The translations under genes were made by a program, and so were the position numbers. This document shows, piece by piece, positions 1 through 10,812 of a stretch of DNA of 64,000 bases. Below the pieces are notes generated by a model, which searched no databases, was not told the DNA's origin, and saw only the letters and a list, made by a program, of their open reading frames with translations. How positions within the stretch are numbered: the stretch's first letter is position 1; each line of letters starts with the position of its first letter. The stretch is from Ceriagrion tenellum (taxonomy: Eukaryota > Arthropoda > Insecta > Odonata > Coenagrionidae): positions 20,990,373 through 21,054,372 of the forward strand of contig OY720643.1 of the NCBI GenBank assembly GCA_963169105.1. The letters are read 5' to 3'.

Positions 1-660
1 ATCAGAGAAATGACTTGCATACTTGTGTTGAATTTATATCAGAGCTTGATTTTACGGGAAAAGAGTTCATGTGAGTTGTTCACGAGGTATGTCATTATTC
101 AGTTTTTACTTCATTTTTACTTAAAAGGACAGAAATATGAAAAGCTTGAGAACACATGCTTCAGAGATGAAAAATTGTGCCGACGTACAGGTATTCTTTG
201 CAGGTACCAAATAACCGCTCGATGATATGTTAAATAAATTCTACATTCCAACTCGTAGGTTGCAATCTTTCTGGAGAAATTTACTCTACTTTTATATCTA
301 GGTCATAATTACGATAGTTAAATAAACCACTGGTCTAATTACACCTTTCGATCTCCCATGAGTAGTTAGGAACACACCATGTACTCAATATACTGGCTAA
401 CGCGTCATCGAACACTGTCCGTATTGCGACAAATTAATTTCCCAAATTCTGTGATGCATGGCACACAAAATAAATTACCGTGATTAACTCGGAACCCCCT
501 AGAGGCTTTGCGAATCGTAACGCCAGCACTGAAAAGCCAATCCGCAGATTAATTACTTGACGCTGGAAAATTAATGCCGTCCATATCGGATAAAAACTCT
601 TAATCAATTGCGCTCATTAGCTTTTCGGTCCGGAGAATCCATTAAGCGTCGCGGATTTCT
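1..660. other. AT-rich intergenic DNA, nothing recognised
   Basis: I see no coding signature, repeat structure or RNA gene here. The longest open frame (10-225, plus) has no family resemblance and ordinary AT-rich composition, so it is left uncalled. Confidence 0.5.
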
Positions 661-903
661 CCGAAGGGGGGAGGAGGGTATATAAAACTGTGATCAAAGC
701 GTCCGTTTGGCCGATGCACTAGCGAGTATGGACTCATCCCGCGTAGTGCACGGGGAGTCGTGGGGAAGTTTTCCTCCGGCGTCACCTGACGAAGAGCAAA
801 CAGATATTGCGGAGGGCGAGGCCTGAGTTAGGCGGAAGGCGGTTGCACAAAAGGATACCAAGCAGGGCGTCATCCATTTTTCACGCAAGGGGCTCACGGC
901 CCG
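661..903. promoter_or_regulatory. GC-rich island with a TATA-like box
   Basis: A purine-rich stretch is followed at about 679-687 by TATATAAAA, a good match to a core-promoter TATA box, then by GC-rich DNA. No exon or coding frame can be tied to it, so promoter activity is inference only. It could equally be chance in an AT-rich genome. Confidence 0.2.
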
Positions 904-1254
904 TGAAAGACTTTTTCAACCCTCCCCCACCTCACACCGTAACTAACGATTTCAGAAAACGTATTTCTCAGCCCAGATAGCGTAACCCAGGAAAGGGAAG
1001 TGCCGCATCACCCCTGCGGGCATATGTGCGGCATCAAATTTTCGGGAAATCCCTGCGTAAAATATCATAATTGAAAAACTCTTTGAAGCTCCGTCGTCAC
1101 TTAAAAATGCAATTCAATTCCAATTGCTCTCCGAGCGATAAATGGAAGACATCTAATGAATCCCTTGAGTGGATGGTTTTCGGTGTGACTTGGTGAAATT
1201 GCTTCATGTTGAAATGAATAACTTTGTAAAGTTCACATAGGTGACTTTAATAAT

Positions 1255-1285
1255 GACCAGTTTCGTCACTGTGCGACGTCATCAG
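1255..1285 (-). ncRNA. Hammerhead ribozyme motif, left end of the Penelope-like element
   Basis: On the minus strand CTGATGA (1285-1279) is followed by a 5-bp stem II (GTCGC / GTGAC, three-base loop), the GAA core (1264-1262) and a minimal stem III (AC.TG.GT) ending in C at 1255, the expected cleavage site. This is the small-stem-III type I layout known from Penelope-like elements. The first stem I position is mismatched (A opposite C), so this copy may be weak or inactive. The single unpaired base after CTGATGA also occurs in the other copies here. Confidence 0.65.
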
Positions 1286-1589
1286 GTACAAATACAGGAA
1301 ATGCACAACCATATATACACTGAGTCAATAGGGGTGGAAGGCTGGGCAAGGGGGGGGGGGAAGAGATGTTGAGAACAGAATATACTAGTAACGTCAAAGG
1401 ACACCATAGTACACTTGTGGGGAACCACTTTTTCTGATAAACTTTTCGCAAATTCCACTGAATTCTTAATTCCATATTTTGGGCTAAATCTGGAATAACT
1501 GCGAAACACAGAATTGATCTTGAACACAGTGAGGAACCTGTTAGGGAACTTGTTAGGAAGGAAGCAATAAGGACAAGACGGAAGTGATA

Positions 1590-1890
1590 CAAAAGAGTGG
1601 TGTATATAAATTCCAGTGCAATGATTGTGGGATGACGTACGTGGGACAGACTGGTAGGAAATTTGTGACTAGAGTGAAAGAACAAGAAAGAGCCTTTTCA
1701 TAAACAATAACTATAATTCACAGTTTGCAAAACATTTAATCGAAAATGGACACTCCAGCAATTTACCCCTAAAATTCTACACATTCAAGGAAAAGGACCG
1801 AAGTTAGATGCTTTGGAAAAATTGGAAATTTTGTGCAGGGCAAATTCAAACGAATTTCATGTCGTTAACGAACTTCTGTACCCCTCCCGT
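1590..1890 (+). pseudogene. GIY-YIG endonuclease domain of a Penelope-like element (broken)
   Basis: Translation from about 1610 reads GVYKFQCNDCGMTYVGQTGR, a characteristic GIY-YIG nuclease start (VYK..C..C...YVGQTGR) as found at the C-terminus of Penelope-like polyproteins. A stop follows at about 1702. A shifted frame continues with QFAKHLIENGHSS, the usual downstream segment with its histidines, and a further shift gives KLDALEKLEIL, matching the family's C-terminal part. At least two frameshifts and a stop make this a pseudogene. The domain would cut target DNA for retrotransposition. The proline-rich open frame that follows to 2196 looks like low-complexity DNA, not protein. Confidence 0.8.
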
Positions 1891-2192
1891 TCCCCTCTGC
1901 TACACGTCCTGACTCCTACCAAAAACATCCTTACTCATCCCACAACCACAACCCTCGCTCAACCTACAACCAAATCCCCGGTACCGAGGCCATTGCCTCC
2001 TCCCACGACTCCCTATCCAGCGTCCGCTTCCCGGATTATGTCCAATACCCTAGCTCCTCACCCATCCCCATCCAACCCAATACCTTCCCAACGCCTTACC
2101 TGTGACTTCCCCTCCCTCCCCTTCACCCGCCCCCTCTCCTACATCTATAGGATTTCATGTGTATATACAGAGTGTAAAATATGTCTGTGTAC

Positions 2193-2223
2193 CTGATGAT
2201 GCTGTACTGCGGCGAAACCGGTC
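2193..2223 (+). ncRNA. Hammerhead ribozyme motif, right end of the Penelope-like element
   Basis: CTGATGA (2193-2199) is followed by stem II GCTG/CGGC with a five-base loop (2201-2213), GAA (2214-2216) and the palindromic ACCGGT ending in C at 2223. Stem I starts UAC/GUA (2190-2192 with 2224-2226). With no loop left in stem III, ACC/GGU can pair only poorly within one molecule, but two copies could pair with each other, the dimeric mode proposed for Penelope hammerheads. Activity is inferred from the fold alone. Confidence 0.7.
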
Positions 2224-2384
2224 GTAAATAAATCTTTTACAATGTGGAATTGCAAAGTTAATCCTTCTATCCCTGAGGCAAAAGAGGTTTGCACGGAGAG
2301 AACGGCGTGAACTTCTTCCTACTCATTTAGATTAAATTCTAATAATGTGTCTATTATAGATGGAGAAAAATTTTGCTCAGACTA

Positions 2385-2655
2385 CCTCATCTACATCTAC
2401 ATCTACGTCATACCCCGCAAGCCACCCAAAGGGTGTGTGGCAGGGGGTGCTTTCACATCAGGCATGCCATAATTATGCGGCAGAGCACCGAAACTACATT
2501 GAAACCAGCGTACCACACATGCAACGCGTCAATTAAAAATCTACTAACCAAGGAACACTCTATCGTAAATCGTTCCAATATGCAAGGAGTACAAGGACTA
2601 CCACTCCAGATTCAAAATGCCACGCATAAATAAGAACATCAATATTTACCTCAAA
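2385..2655 (-). mobile_element. Non-LTR retrotransposon 3' end (LINE family L1w), copy 1
   Basis: Only the 3' untranslated region is present, oriented on the minus strand. The tail is a hexamer array, read on the plus strand as CATCTACATCTACATCTACG at 2388-2407. It is followed by the family box (plus strand GCAAGCCACCCAAAGGG and GTGTGTGGCAGGGGGTG). The remaining 200 bases align with the copy at 23973-24440. No coding part remains, as expected of 5' truncation. 'L1w' is only a label for this window and implies no relation to mammalian L1. Confidence 0.8.
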
Positions 2656-2739
2656 ACATAATGTATATTTTTAGCAAAGGATAGGAAATGGCGACATTTC
2701 TCACATGTTATGACTCACGTAGTAGCCATGAAACCTCCA

Positions 2740-3125
2740 TAAGCGTAGTTGGCTTTCCCCTCGCGGGTAAGCAGAAGGGAGTTGGCTCTGTTCATTTGCG
2801 TTAGTATGCTGTGGGGGAGGAGGGCGGTGCAGGAAGCGGCGGAGGTGCGGGCGGGCGGGCGCCGTGGGAAGGGCAGCGGGAAGGGAAGGCACCAGGTGTG
2901 GCTCTCCCGTGGCGTGAGTTTCGAGTCGTTTAATTGCTAGGCAGGTGCCGCGCGCGCTTCCTTCTCCGTCACGCCTATAAGTACTTAACTTCACTCAAAA
3001 CCATTCCAATTCATTCTCTTTTCAGTCTTCTCCTCACTCGTTTCCCTCGCACAAGATCCACCCATTCGCAGTCGCTCACTAATCCCTCTTCTAGTAATTT
3101 CTTCCCTCACATTTGGCCTTAAGTA
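2740..3125. other. GC-rich island with TATA-like motif
   Basis: This is G-rich then C/T-rich DNA that includes a run of GCGGGCGG-like repeats near 2850. A CCTATAAG motif sits at about 2974-2981, with a TCAGTC initiator-like hexamer about 45 bases downstream. The open frames on both strands are low-complexity and unsupported. The flanks at 2656-2739 and 3126-3377 show nothing. Confidence 0.25.
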
Positions 3126-3377
3126 TACAAGTCAGGAAGTTGTCATCCTTTTTGGAGTTCCATAATTATATTGCCTATTCCTTCCAGATTCATAAAACAC
3201 ATGAAAACATTTTATTGGTCATTATTTGGTGATTGAAAAACAATATTCTCCGTATGATTAAGACTCAAGTTAATGAGGATGTACATAACGTCGAAGTAAG
3301 AGTTTGTATACGCAATGAGAAGTTTAGCTGAAATCTGGTAGTCGGGTGTGAGGTGATAATGTGATAGAAAGTATTAT

Positions 3378-3577
3378 GGCCGCTTTACACGGTACAATTT
3401 ATTGTGCAAACGAATATATGAACTCTCGCATGAGGAAAATTGTACCGTGTAAATCGGCAAATCGTATGATTGTCTGACTGACTTAACAGGAAATAGAACC
3501 CCGTTCTATTTCTATTCGGTTTATTGTACATTCTATTGTACTCGTTTGTATAATAAGATGAACCGTGTAAAGCGGCC
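3378..3577. mobile_element. 200-bp MITE with perfect 16-bp terminal inverted repeats
   Basis: The left end GGCCGCTTTACACGGT (3378-3393) is exactly the reverse complement of the right end (3562-3577). A degenerate internal copy, ACCGTGTAAATCGG, lies near 3444. There is no coding capacity, so it would depend on a transposase from elsewhere. No convincing target duplication is visible, so the superfamily is left open. Confidence 0.8.
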
Positions 3578-4140
3578 TTTACAACAACAAAACGGAGTCA
3601 AATATACATTTAGACGTGTTTCTCGAATAACGGTGGCTGGTAACGTATCGCTAAAATTTATGCGGAGCTAAAAATCCTTTCCTGTCACCTTTGATACATG
3701 ACTAGGCTGCGGAAAGTAATAAAAAAATAGTTGCTTTATCTGGATACATTAGCATCTTGACTTTAATGTTAATACACCTTTTGTTATTTAATCGTTCAAT
3801 CTTATTTTCTAAGTCTTTCATATATTATAGCAATGCTACGTGTTGATTCATATCTTTGAACTTATTGGAAAATATAGACCAACATCTTTATTAACCTTTT
3901 TTATTTCAGTTCCAATATTTGTTCTATGCAAGAATAAGTTTTCTTCCGGTTCGTTTTTGTAGAGAGGTGTCCTAATTTTGCAGTAAATCTGATGCTAGTA
4001 ATTTAAAATGCAAATCGCAATTACCGAAGGCAAAATAAATAATTCGAAGTGTTTTAGTATTACCGTTCACCACATCAGCGTTGGAAATTTCCTCGTGCAT
4101 GCCGAAAATTTTTTAGTCGTACAAGCCTCCCGAAAACTAG
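3578..4140. other. AT-rich intergenic DNA, nothing recognised
   Basis: I see no coding, repeat or RNA signature in this interval. Confidence 0.5.
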
Positions 4141-4720
4141 GGCGTCACCATTTTTCACGGCTTCGCTCGTCGGCATGATGCCGCGAGATCACTTCGCCGA
4201 GCCGGGGGGTGGATGTCGGAGCGACCTTGCACGGTAATCCAAGCCGTCTTCGCTCCGAGCACGCCCACTTCAATCCCATCCGTCCCTATCCCTCCGACAT
4301 TTTTCACTTCATGCCTCTAGCATTCACGTGCATATCTGCCGTCCTTATCTGCTTCCCACCCGGCCCCCATACGAAAGAGCTCTTAAAAATCCCAAACCAC
4401 CCCATCCCGCTCACCCCACCCACTCACTCCACCCCACCCACTCTCGGCCGACAAGTCTCGCCGTCTGCTGTCTATCACGTCACCACACATCCCTTCCTCT
4501 CTCAGTCACTTCCTCCTCAACTCTCCTCCTCGCGCAGCTCCCCCCTCCCTCTCCCTTCCTCCTCCCTCTCCTCCCACCGACGTCACTCTTGAACCCATTC
4601 CCCCATCCCCTCCGCCTCCACTTAAAAAAATAAATCCCCGCCTACGCCCACCCTCTGTGATTCGCCGGCTTGTCGTGAACTCGAGAACCTAGCGTTCAGT
4701 TTCGTGTGGTACGTAGAGAA
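4141..4720. other. GC-rich, C/T-skewed island
   Basis: Long plus-strand pyrimidine tracts (CCCACC, TCCTCC and similar) keep two overlapping frames open (4209-4592 and 4328-4633). Their products are proline/serine/leucine strings with no domain, and two frames open at once is the signature of composition, not coding. Downstream DNA to 5027 shows nothing. Confidence 0.35.
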
Positions 4721-5027
4721 AAAATTGTATTTTATTCTTCATCTTATCTTTTATCTTTTTATAATATCTTTCCATAAAATGATGAGGTCAGAGAAGTGAA
4801 AAATTGAATGCAAGTAGCAATCCGATCATTTCTCCAGCTGGACAGAAAGACAAAGTATATCCTCAATCACACTGCCGAATTCCAACCCACACCTGGTCCA
4901 TTTCAAGTCGCGAGACATAGAATTCCCTCGCTTGTCTTGCCTAACCAGTACATTTTTTGCGTACCAAATAGACTCTCGGAGCTTGTACGAATAAATATAA
5001 AACCTCCTAGGGCACGGCCCTTGGTTG

Positions 5028-5690
5028 TCGTATCTACATCTACATCTACATAATACCCCGCAAGCCACCGCATGGGCGTGTAGCAGGGGGTGGTATGTCA
5101 CCAGCCGTGTAAAGATTTAAAAGTTTTGGAGGTGAAATGGTGACATGTCTTATGGGAGTGTATTTAGAGGAACTCAATTTTTATTGTGGTCGCTTGTTGT
5201 TTGCGGAAAGAACGAGTTTTTCTGTTCGGCAGTGTATCTCTCTTATTTTATCGCATCTGTCAGACCTAGAGATGTAGTACGGAGTCATGATAATATTCTC
5301 TATGTTGCTCTGAAAAATATCAGTTCAAGTATCAATGAATTTATCAAGTAAACTAATCCTGGCGTGTAGCCTCCGAGTCTCTTGGGGCTCCCATCTCAAT
5401 CCCTCTAAAAGTTACATCCACCTAAATATTGCAATATTATTGCACCTAAATATAATTACTGCAGCCTTGAATCTACCAATGCACAATAAACAGAACGAAC
5501 CACTGATAATGGACTTACATAACGTGAGAGAAAGAATTTCCTTAAGATACACAACATTTCCAATTTCAACTTATTTACATGCAATTTCCAGGTAATGTTT
5601 TCGTCTGTAATAATTCCGAAAACTAAGTGTGGATCGATTTGTAGCATCCCGCTTGCCACTTCGAGGGTGCGGCATTTAATGAGTTTTCAC
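5028..5690 (-). mobile_element. LINE family L1w, copy 2, with reverse transcriptase remnant
   Basis: A minus-strand, 5'-truncated LINE. At 5456-5659 the translation contains FGIITDENITWKLHVNKL, the familiar segment after the palm of Jockey/CR1-type reverse transcriptases (LGI.IDENLTWK.H). It is followed by LSVVRSVYCALVDSRL, matching the next conserved helix. Frames then break. Relics of the C-terminus are visible near 5250 (SDRCDKIRE), and the 3' box and hexamer tail lie at 5031-5095. The 3' untranslated region resembles the copy at 37.7 kb more than those at 2.4 and 24 kb, suggesting subfamilies. Confidence 0.75.
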
Positions 5691-6441
5691 CGAAATGCGG
5701 TGCACTACACGTTTCAGTTATTGAATATCTGAATGTAAATGAAATTGCGTGCGCACATCTGTAAGGAAGTAAGTTTTCTTCGGGGATCACACTGTAGGTA
5801 CATTATATGTATTACATAATATTATGTCCAAAATGTACATGTTTGTGTCCCTCTTTGGAACGCCGATATTTATGCTGTTGCTGAACCTTGACCGCTGTAT
5901 CTTTTGAATGTAGGTACCTACATTGAATGATATACTCACACTTTTAAAAACATTTTTTTGAGAGAAACTACGATACATTCGTACGGCGAAAAACTACGTT
6001 TTTTCGTAGTAAATTATAAAAATCGTGATAAAATACGATCTCTCGAGTGAAAACACGTAGTTGATAATAGTATAAACGTCACCCCACGTGAAATAACCTA
6101 GGACCTTCACTCCCCGTGTGTAAGGCAACGTAAAAGAGCCCAGCCCTCCTCTCCTTTAAAACCTCTTCTAAAATTGTCGAATGGCTCCTTTCTACTCTTC
6201 CATCGCAAATTTTTGTAGCATTTTGTAGATATGCTACAAAATACAACAAAAAACTAAGATATTATAAGCTTCTGTGTATATCAATCTCATGGTAGTGTGT
6301 GCCACGCAGTAGCGGACTAGATAGATTCGAGCGGAGGCGCGAGAGGGAACGCTCCGCGACTTGGCTGACATGTGCTCACTCTCGGGGTCCCATCATGGGA
6401 ACTGCGAGGCAGAAATAAAAACTATAGTCGAGATAAAACTG
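5691..6441. other. AT-rich intergenic DNA with a small hairpin
   Basis: Nothing coding is seen. Near 5990-6010, ACTACG and CGTAGT face each other across a T run, a small hairpin of unknown meaning. Confidence 0.4.
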
Positions 6442-6720
6442 TTCAAATGTATTGTAAGGCGTTGTTTAGTACAGAATAACCGTTAAAGTCGCCATTTGCT
6501 CCGTAATCGTCGGAAAAAATCGAAAAATACGAAAAATTCCGAAATTTCGAAACTTTAGCACGATATGGCACGTCTTTCCTCTTTTCAAATGTATTATATG
6601 GCGTTATTCAGTACAGAAAAGCCGTTATATCCGCCATGTGCTCCACAATCGTCAGAAAAATCGGAAAATACGGAAAATGCCGAAATTTCAAAACCTGAGA
6701 GCAATGTGGCACGTCATTAC
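6442..6720. repeat. Tandem duplication, period 141 bp
   Basis: TTCAAATGTATT at 6442 recurs at 6583, and the two 140-base units match along their length (TACAGAA..CCGTTA, CGTCGGAAAAA, CGAAATTTC, ATGGCACGTC) with many substitutions. It is an old two-copy tandem repeat. An open frame at 6565-6861 covers the second unit, but its first unit is not open in the same way, which argues against coding. Confidence 0.75.
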
Positions 6721-6879
6721 TCTATCCAATTACAACAATACGTACATAAAGCAATTTTATTTTCTATCCAAGAGAAACACATTATCACAGTTAGATGTTG
6801 CTTAAAAACTAAATTTATATTTTACAAAGATAACGACCGCCCTATTGCCATGCACCCCTGAGGTAGCTTTCACGGGTAT

Positions 6880-7450
6880 ATATCAAACTACGTCCACCCC
6901 TCTCTTCCTCCCGGCCTCATTCCCCAGCTCCACTATGAAGCATCCTTTAACTACGCCCTTCCTCGTAGCCCCACCAACTCGTCGTGAACTGAGAGGGGAA
7001 CACCCTCGCCCGCCCTTTTAAAACATCCACACCCTTTTCTTCCCTTGAGCCCCAACGCCCCTTCGTCTTTTTCAGGCGCTCCGCTCCTTACCCTGCCGTA
7101 TTTTCTCCTCCGCCCCTGCCGGCAGTCGTCTCGTCCCCCAGTCCTCGACCCTAATCACTCCAAGGGCCGCTCGATTGACGTGGACACAGTAGCCACCGGG
7201 AGCGCCAAAAGATCCTTCCTCGCTCCTTCCCCTTCTGCTTTTAACGCCCCTTCGATATGTTCGCGGACAGGGTGTGTGCTTTCGCCGCTGCCTGTCAGGA
7301 GAATCCTCCACCCTCGCCTCTGACGCTCAAGTTGCTCAGAGGTGTGGGAGGGGTGTGGGAAAGTTATGAAACCGCCAAGCGGGACAGCTTTCCATCTCAC
7401 AGCATGGTCCCGGGCTTAACCGCATTAACATCTCTTCAGGCGATTTCTGG
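6880..7450. other. GC-rich island
   Basis: C/T-rich DNA with frames open on both strands and a TATATAT stretch at its upstream edge (about 6886-6894). No domain is recognised in any frame. The flank at 7451-7700 is AT-rich with nothing identified. Confidence 0.3.
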
Positions 7451-7700
7451 CATTAGGAATTTCTTCTGAAGCTCTGTGACTTTAGTTCCACTACTTTGGA
7501 TCAAACTTTGTGAACAAGAAACTAATTCAGATCAAGGGAGGAACTGAGAAGATTTCAACTGTAGAAATCGCGAAAAAAAGTATAATAAAAGATAACACGA
7601 TATACAATTCCTTCCACCTCTAAATTTCAGAGCTTGCTGTAAATTGTACTGACATCCCTGATGGGGTGAAAGGAATTTACAAAAATGACATACTCATCCA

Positions 7701-7842
7701 TGCCTCATAATGAATGAAAGTCAAGGCAATTTTCCACTTAGATAAATGTACTATATCATCATCACGCTGTAGTAAACGTAACATGGGTTGAATAAATCTT
7801 TATCTAAGTGGAAAACTGCCTTTACTCTTATTTATTATGATG
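7701..7842. repeat. Inverted repeat, 24-bp core arms
   Basis: The arm at 7723-7746 (AAGGCAATTTTCCACTTAG and onward) matches the reverse complement of 7799-7822 at 23 of 24 positions. Weaker pairing extends outward to about 7701 and 7842. It resembles a small foldback MITE of about 140 bp. There is no coding sequence, and the flanks to 8280 are featureless. Confidence 0.65.
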
Positions 7843-8280
7843 AATTCTTTCCACCACGTGAAGCCTGATACTTTCTTTTTTGTCATTCATACCTTTCACG
7901 TCATTCTTTTATGGGAGAGGATGGGTCAAAAGAGAGCGAGTCGAGAGTATTTTTTATGTTGGACCTAGAAAAATGGCTTTGATTTTTCTAGTTTTCTACA
8001 TACTACCCCATCCTTGCTAATCTCCTTTGTATCTGTAATATTTGTGCACTGCTTCACACACTCTCATCTGTTCCAAAATCACTATAATATATTTATTTTC
8101 GTTGAGGTTTCTTTCTCCATATTTTTTAAGTTCTATGTTGGTCTGTAGGTACTTTCCTCTTACGGCATTTACTCCGCTACCATGTATCTGAAAAAAATTA
8201 TTTTCATTCAAATAAGGTTAAAATAATAATTCTGGAGCCCTTTAACACCAAGGTTACAAGTAACAATAAGTAACAAAGAA

Positions 8281-8385
8281 GACACACTACCACGGCCTTG
8301 TAGTGAAAATTCTACCCAATTGGGACTTGAACTCGCGACCTGAGGGCTGACAGGCGAGGACATAACTCCACCGGTACTGGAAAAA
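8281..8385 (-). mobile_element. tRNA-derived SINE (family B), minus strand, degraded
   Basis: The reverse complement carries GTCCTCGCCTG, then GGTCGCGAGTTCAAGTCCC as a B-box region, then TGGGTAGAAT. These are the same blocks in the same order as the better copy at 49486-49660. The A-box region is poorly preserved. It is a Pol III-transcribed element by descent, presumably inactive now. Confidence 0.6.
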
Positions 8386-9035
8386 TGTTTCTTAAAGATC
8401 CAATTTCACATAATGGAAGCTGTTCTTTTGTATAATAAATTATTTAGTGATCCCATTCTGATATTGACGAAAATCGGCAGCTCCACGAATGGGGACGTCC
8501 TCAAACCTGTATCTAACAAAGTAATACAAAATCTTTTTTGAAATTCTGTGAGCCCATGATATCTAAGGATTAAGACTATTTCAGATAAAATGACCATGGG
8601 ATGCAAAATGCAGGGAAAAATTATGAGTTTGTTGAGCTAAAGTCCAGGTGCAGATGATTTAAACGCTCTAGAATTCTTTTATTCAACCATTGAATAAATA
8701 ATCCTATTTATATGGTTACCAATAGGTTGCAAAACTACACTACTAAATATTTCAAGATGACGAAGCAGATCTATCTGAGAAACCACCGACTACTTAGGAA
8801 AATTATCTGTTTCCTTCACCTTCACTCATTTCATCAAATTGTCGTTTGTCTAACCCATTAGTTAATTGTACTCTCAACAATCAAACCCCTTTCAGGGCGT
8901 GAAACGGGCCCACGAGGTCCATGAATCTTACATAAGTTGGTTTAAAATACTGGTATACCATCTCATAAGCTTGGACTCAAATTACAGTTAAATTAATTCT
9001 CTATCATATGAAGTGCGCTTTCGGGAAGGTACTTC
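8386..9035. other. AT-rich intergenic DNA, nothing recognised
   Basis: The minus-strand open frame at 8406-8606 shows no domain or family motif. Nothing else stands out. Confidence 0.4.
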
Positions 9036-9039
9036 GCTC

Positions 9040-9115
9040 TTTGATGGGTCAATTTTACTTACACGTTTTGCTTATGCCGACGCTGAGTTTCGCTCCATCC
9101 GGATTCCTACTCCAA
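9040..9115 (+). mobile_element. SINE family A fragment
   Basis: The block GCTTATGCCGACGCTGAGTT and the following TCGCTCCATCC match the body of the SINE at 10827-11125 (GGCTAATGCCGACGCCGGGT, then TCTATCCACC), and the preceding GATGGG also corresponds. The tRNA head is missing. This is a diverged fragment, and the call rests on about 30 well-matching bases. Confidence 0.4.
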
Positions 9116-10812
9116 AAGGCAACTTTCCCTCACAATCCTGTTAAATAACCAATAATGCTCATCTCTTACCACCGGAAAAAATCAATTCAGTTGTTTGAGG
9201 ATATGCTAAGCATGCCTGGAGCTAACTCAGGCGTAAAACAAATTGTGACCTAGCCAAATTGATCGCAAATGAATAACAATGCCTCCCAAGATTGACCAAG
9301 TAATCCATTGAGAAAATTACAATTAAGAGGAATTGCTTTAGAGGAGACAGATAACGCAACAAAGGTCTTTAGAAGAGGATTTGGCAGTAAAAACTTTTAG
9401 TCTTCCCGAATCCAACGCGTTGAATACCCTAGAATGAAGCAAAATACTCATATCTCTTTTTTGCCGTAAGTATACTCGACAGTCAGTTTCTGTCCCAAGT
9501 AACTACCACACGTCAGTATCTACCTAAATGAAGTACCGTGCAAGTTACCGCTAAGGTGTTTGGCACGGTGTGATTCCATGCCAAGCGTGCAGCACTCGCC
9601 CCTGTTCAAGCTTCAAAGTTACTTCAAAGTAGAACCTTGGAAGTTCCCCAAGCCGCTCGGCGTTGACCTATTTGAAGTCAGGAGAACAATCAACAGTCAA
9701 ACCAGAAACTAGGAGAGTTCTGCATAGACGAACATGTTACCATGCAGTACGCCGGTTATGGACTGGATACCAGTTTTTAGGATGATACACTGATTAGCAT
9801 TACCAATACCATTAATTCATGAATACCACGAGATCACAATTCATGCATAAAATAAAATCAAGCGGAACATCTGAAGTGGATAGAGGTTTTTATATAAATG
9901 ATGATATGTATTAAAGGTAATTTTAAAGTCTACTTTTCAAGTATTGTTTCATTATCATCAGCAAATCGAGAAATCGCTTTTAATACCTTTTATCGCTTTT
10001 TAATACCTTACTTGAATTTCACGGCAAGAAATGGTTTAACTTCCACACGTTAGGCTGGGAAATACCATCCCTATCGTTGTCTATGTTCCTACCACCTTAA
10101 TCACATCAAACCCAATATCTTAAAGGCACTTCAAGAATCCAGTTCTCTCATGCGAGTCCCACTATAGCAAATCACCGCCGCCCGCGTATCTCACCCCACA
10201 CACAGTCTTCAAACAACCATTCAGAGCCCTCATCCCATCCAACACGAGCCTCAGTGCTTCCGACCCCTCGCTATCCTCCCCTCCGACCCCTCTCAACCCC
10301 TCTCTCGCCCTTTGGGGTGGATGTGAACCGACACCCTCTTCCTTCTCCCACTTTACCCGACCACCCACCCTCTAACAACGCCACCACCCCTCCCGAACCC
10401 CTCCCATCCTGCATTATTACCCTCCCCCATGGCCGGGAAATGTTCACCCCAGTCCAGGGATTCACTTCCTCCCTTTTTGTTTCAGCGGGCAGGGTGGGGA
10501 GAGGGGGGTTAACAGAAGTGGATGTCCCCCTCGGGAGGTTGTAGTTTAAAAGGACAGGTAAGTGGGGGAGGGGGGTGAAATTGGGGCGGGGATATGGGGA
10601 ATAGGAGTGTGGGTAGGGCCTAAAGAAGAGAGGGGGAAATCGGAGCAACATGATCTGAAAGTGCGAATCTCGATGAAAGAATGGCACATCTCCACGAGAG
10701 TCACACATTAACCACCCAGTCATCATTTTTCCTACCAATCGATAACTCACGCCTTGCTTGTAATGCATAGAAACTTTTCATACCGTCACCCAGTAACTCG
10801 TAAGATATGCAT
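9116..10812. other. Intergenic DNA including a GC-rich island at 10150-10640
   Basis: Up to 10150 I see no named feature. From 10150 the DNA turns C/T-rich, then G-rich. This opens frames on both strands (for example 10271-10768 minus), with proline/glycine-rich products that carry no domain. I treat these as compositional artefacts. Confidence 0.35.

Larger units (their letters stand above)
1210..2260 (+). mobile_element. Penelope-like element, decayed, ends in inverted orientation
   Basis: A retroelement remnant identified by a GIY-YIG endonuclease relic in the middle and hammerhead motifs at both ends, the left on the minus strand and the right on the plus strand. The sequences around the two hammerheads resemble each other when one is reversed: GTGTATATA upstream, a TGTACCTGATGA core, and CAAAGTTA downstream. 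The ends therefore look like inverted copies of the same pseudo-LTR. Penelope-like elements encode reverse transcriptase plus GIY-YIG nuclease and are known to carry hammerheads in their terminal repeats. I see no reverse transcriptase domain, so the copy is heavily truncated. Outer limits are approximate. Confidence 0.75.

Noticed and set aside
1813..2196. 127-codon proline/threonine-rich open frame (plus)
   Set aside because: Its first part is the tail of the Penelope-like coding relic. The rest is C/T-rich low-complexity sequence running into the hammerhead-bearing end, so it is not an independent gene.
2388..2407. Possible CRISPR array or telomere-like repeat (CATCTA units)
   Set aside because: Only a few contiguous hexamers, without spacers, attached to a LINE 3' end. 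This is the element's tail.
10271..10768. 165-codon minus-strand open frame
   Set aside because: C/T- and G-rich tract with the opposite strand also open. The product is a low-complexity arginine/glycine/proline string.
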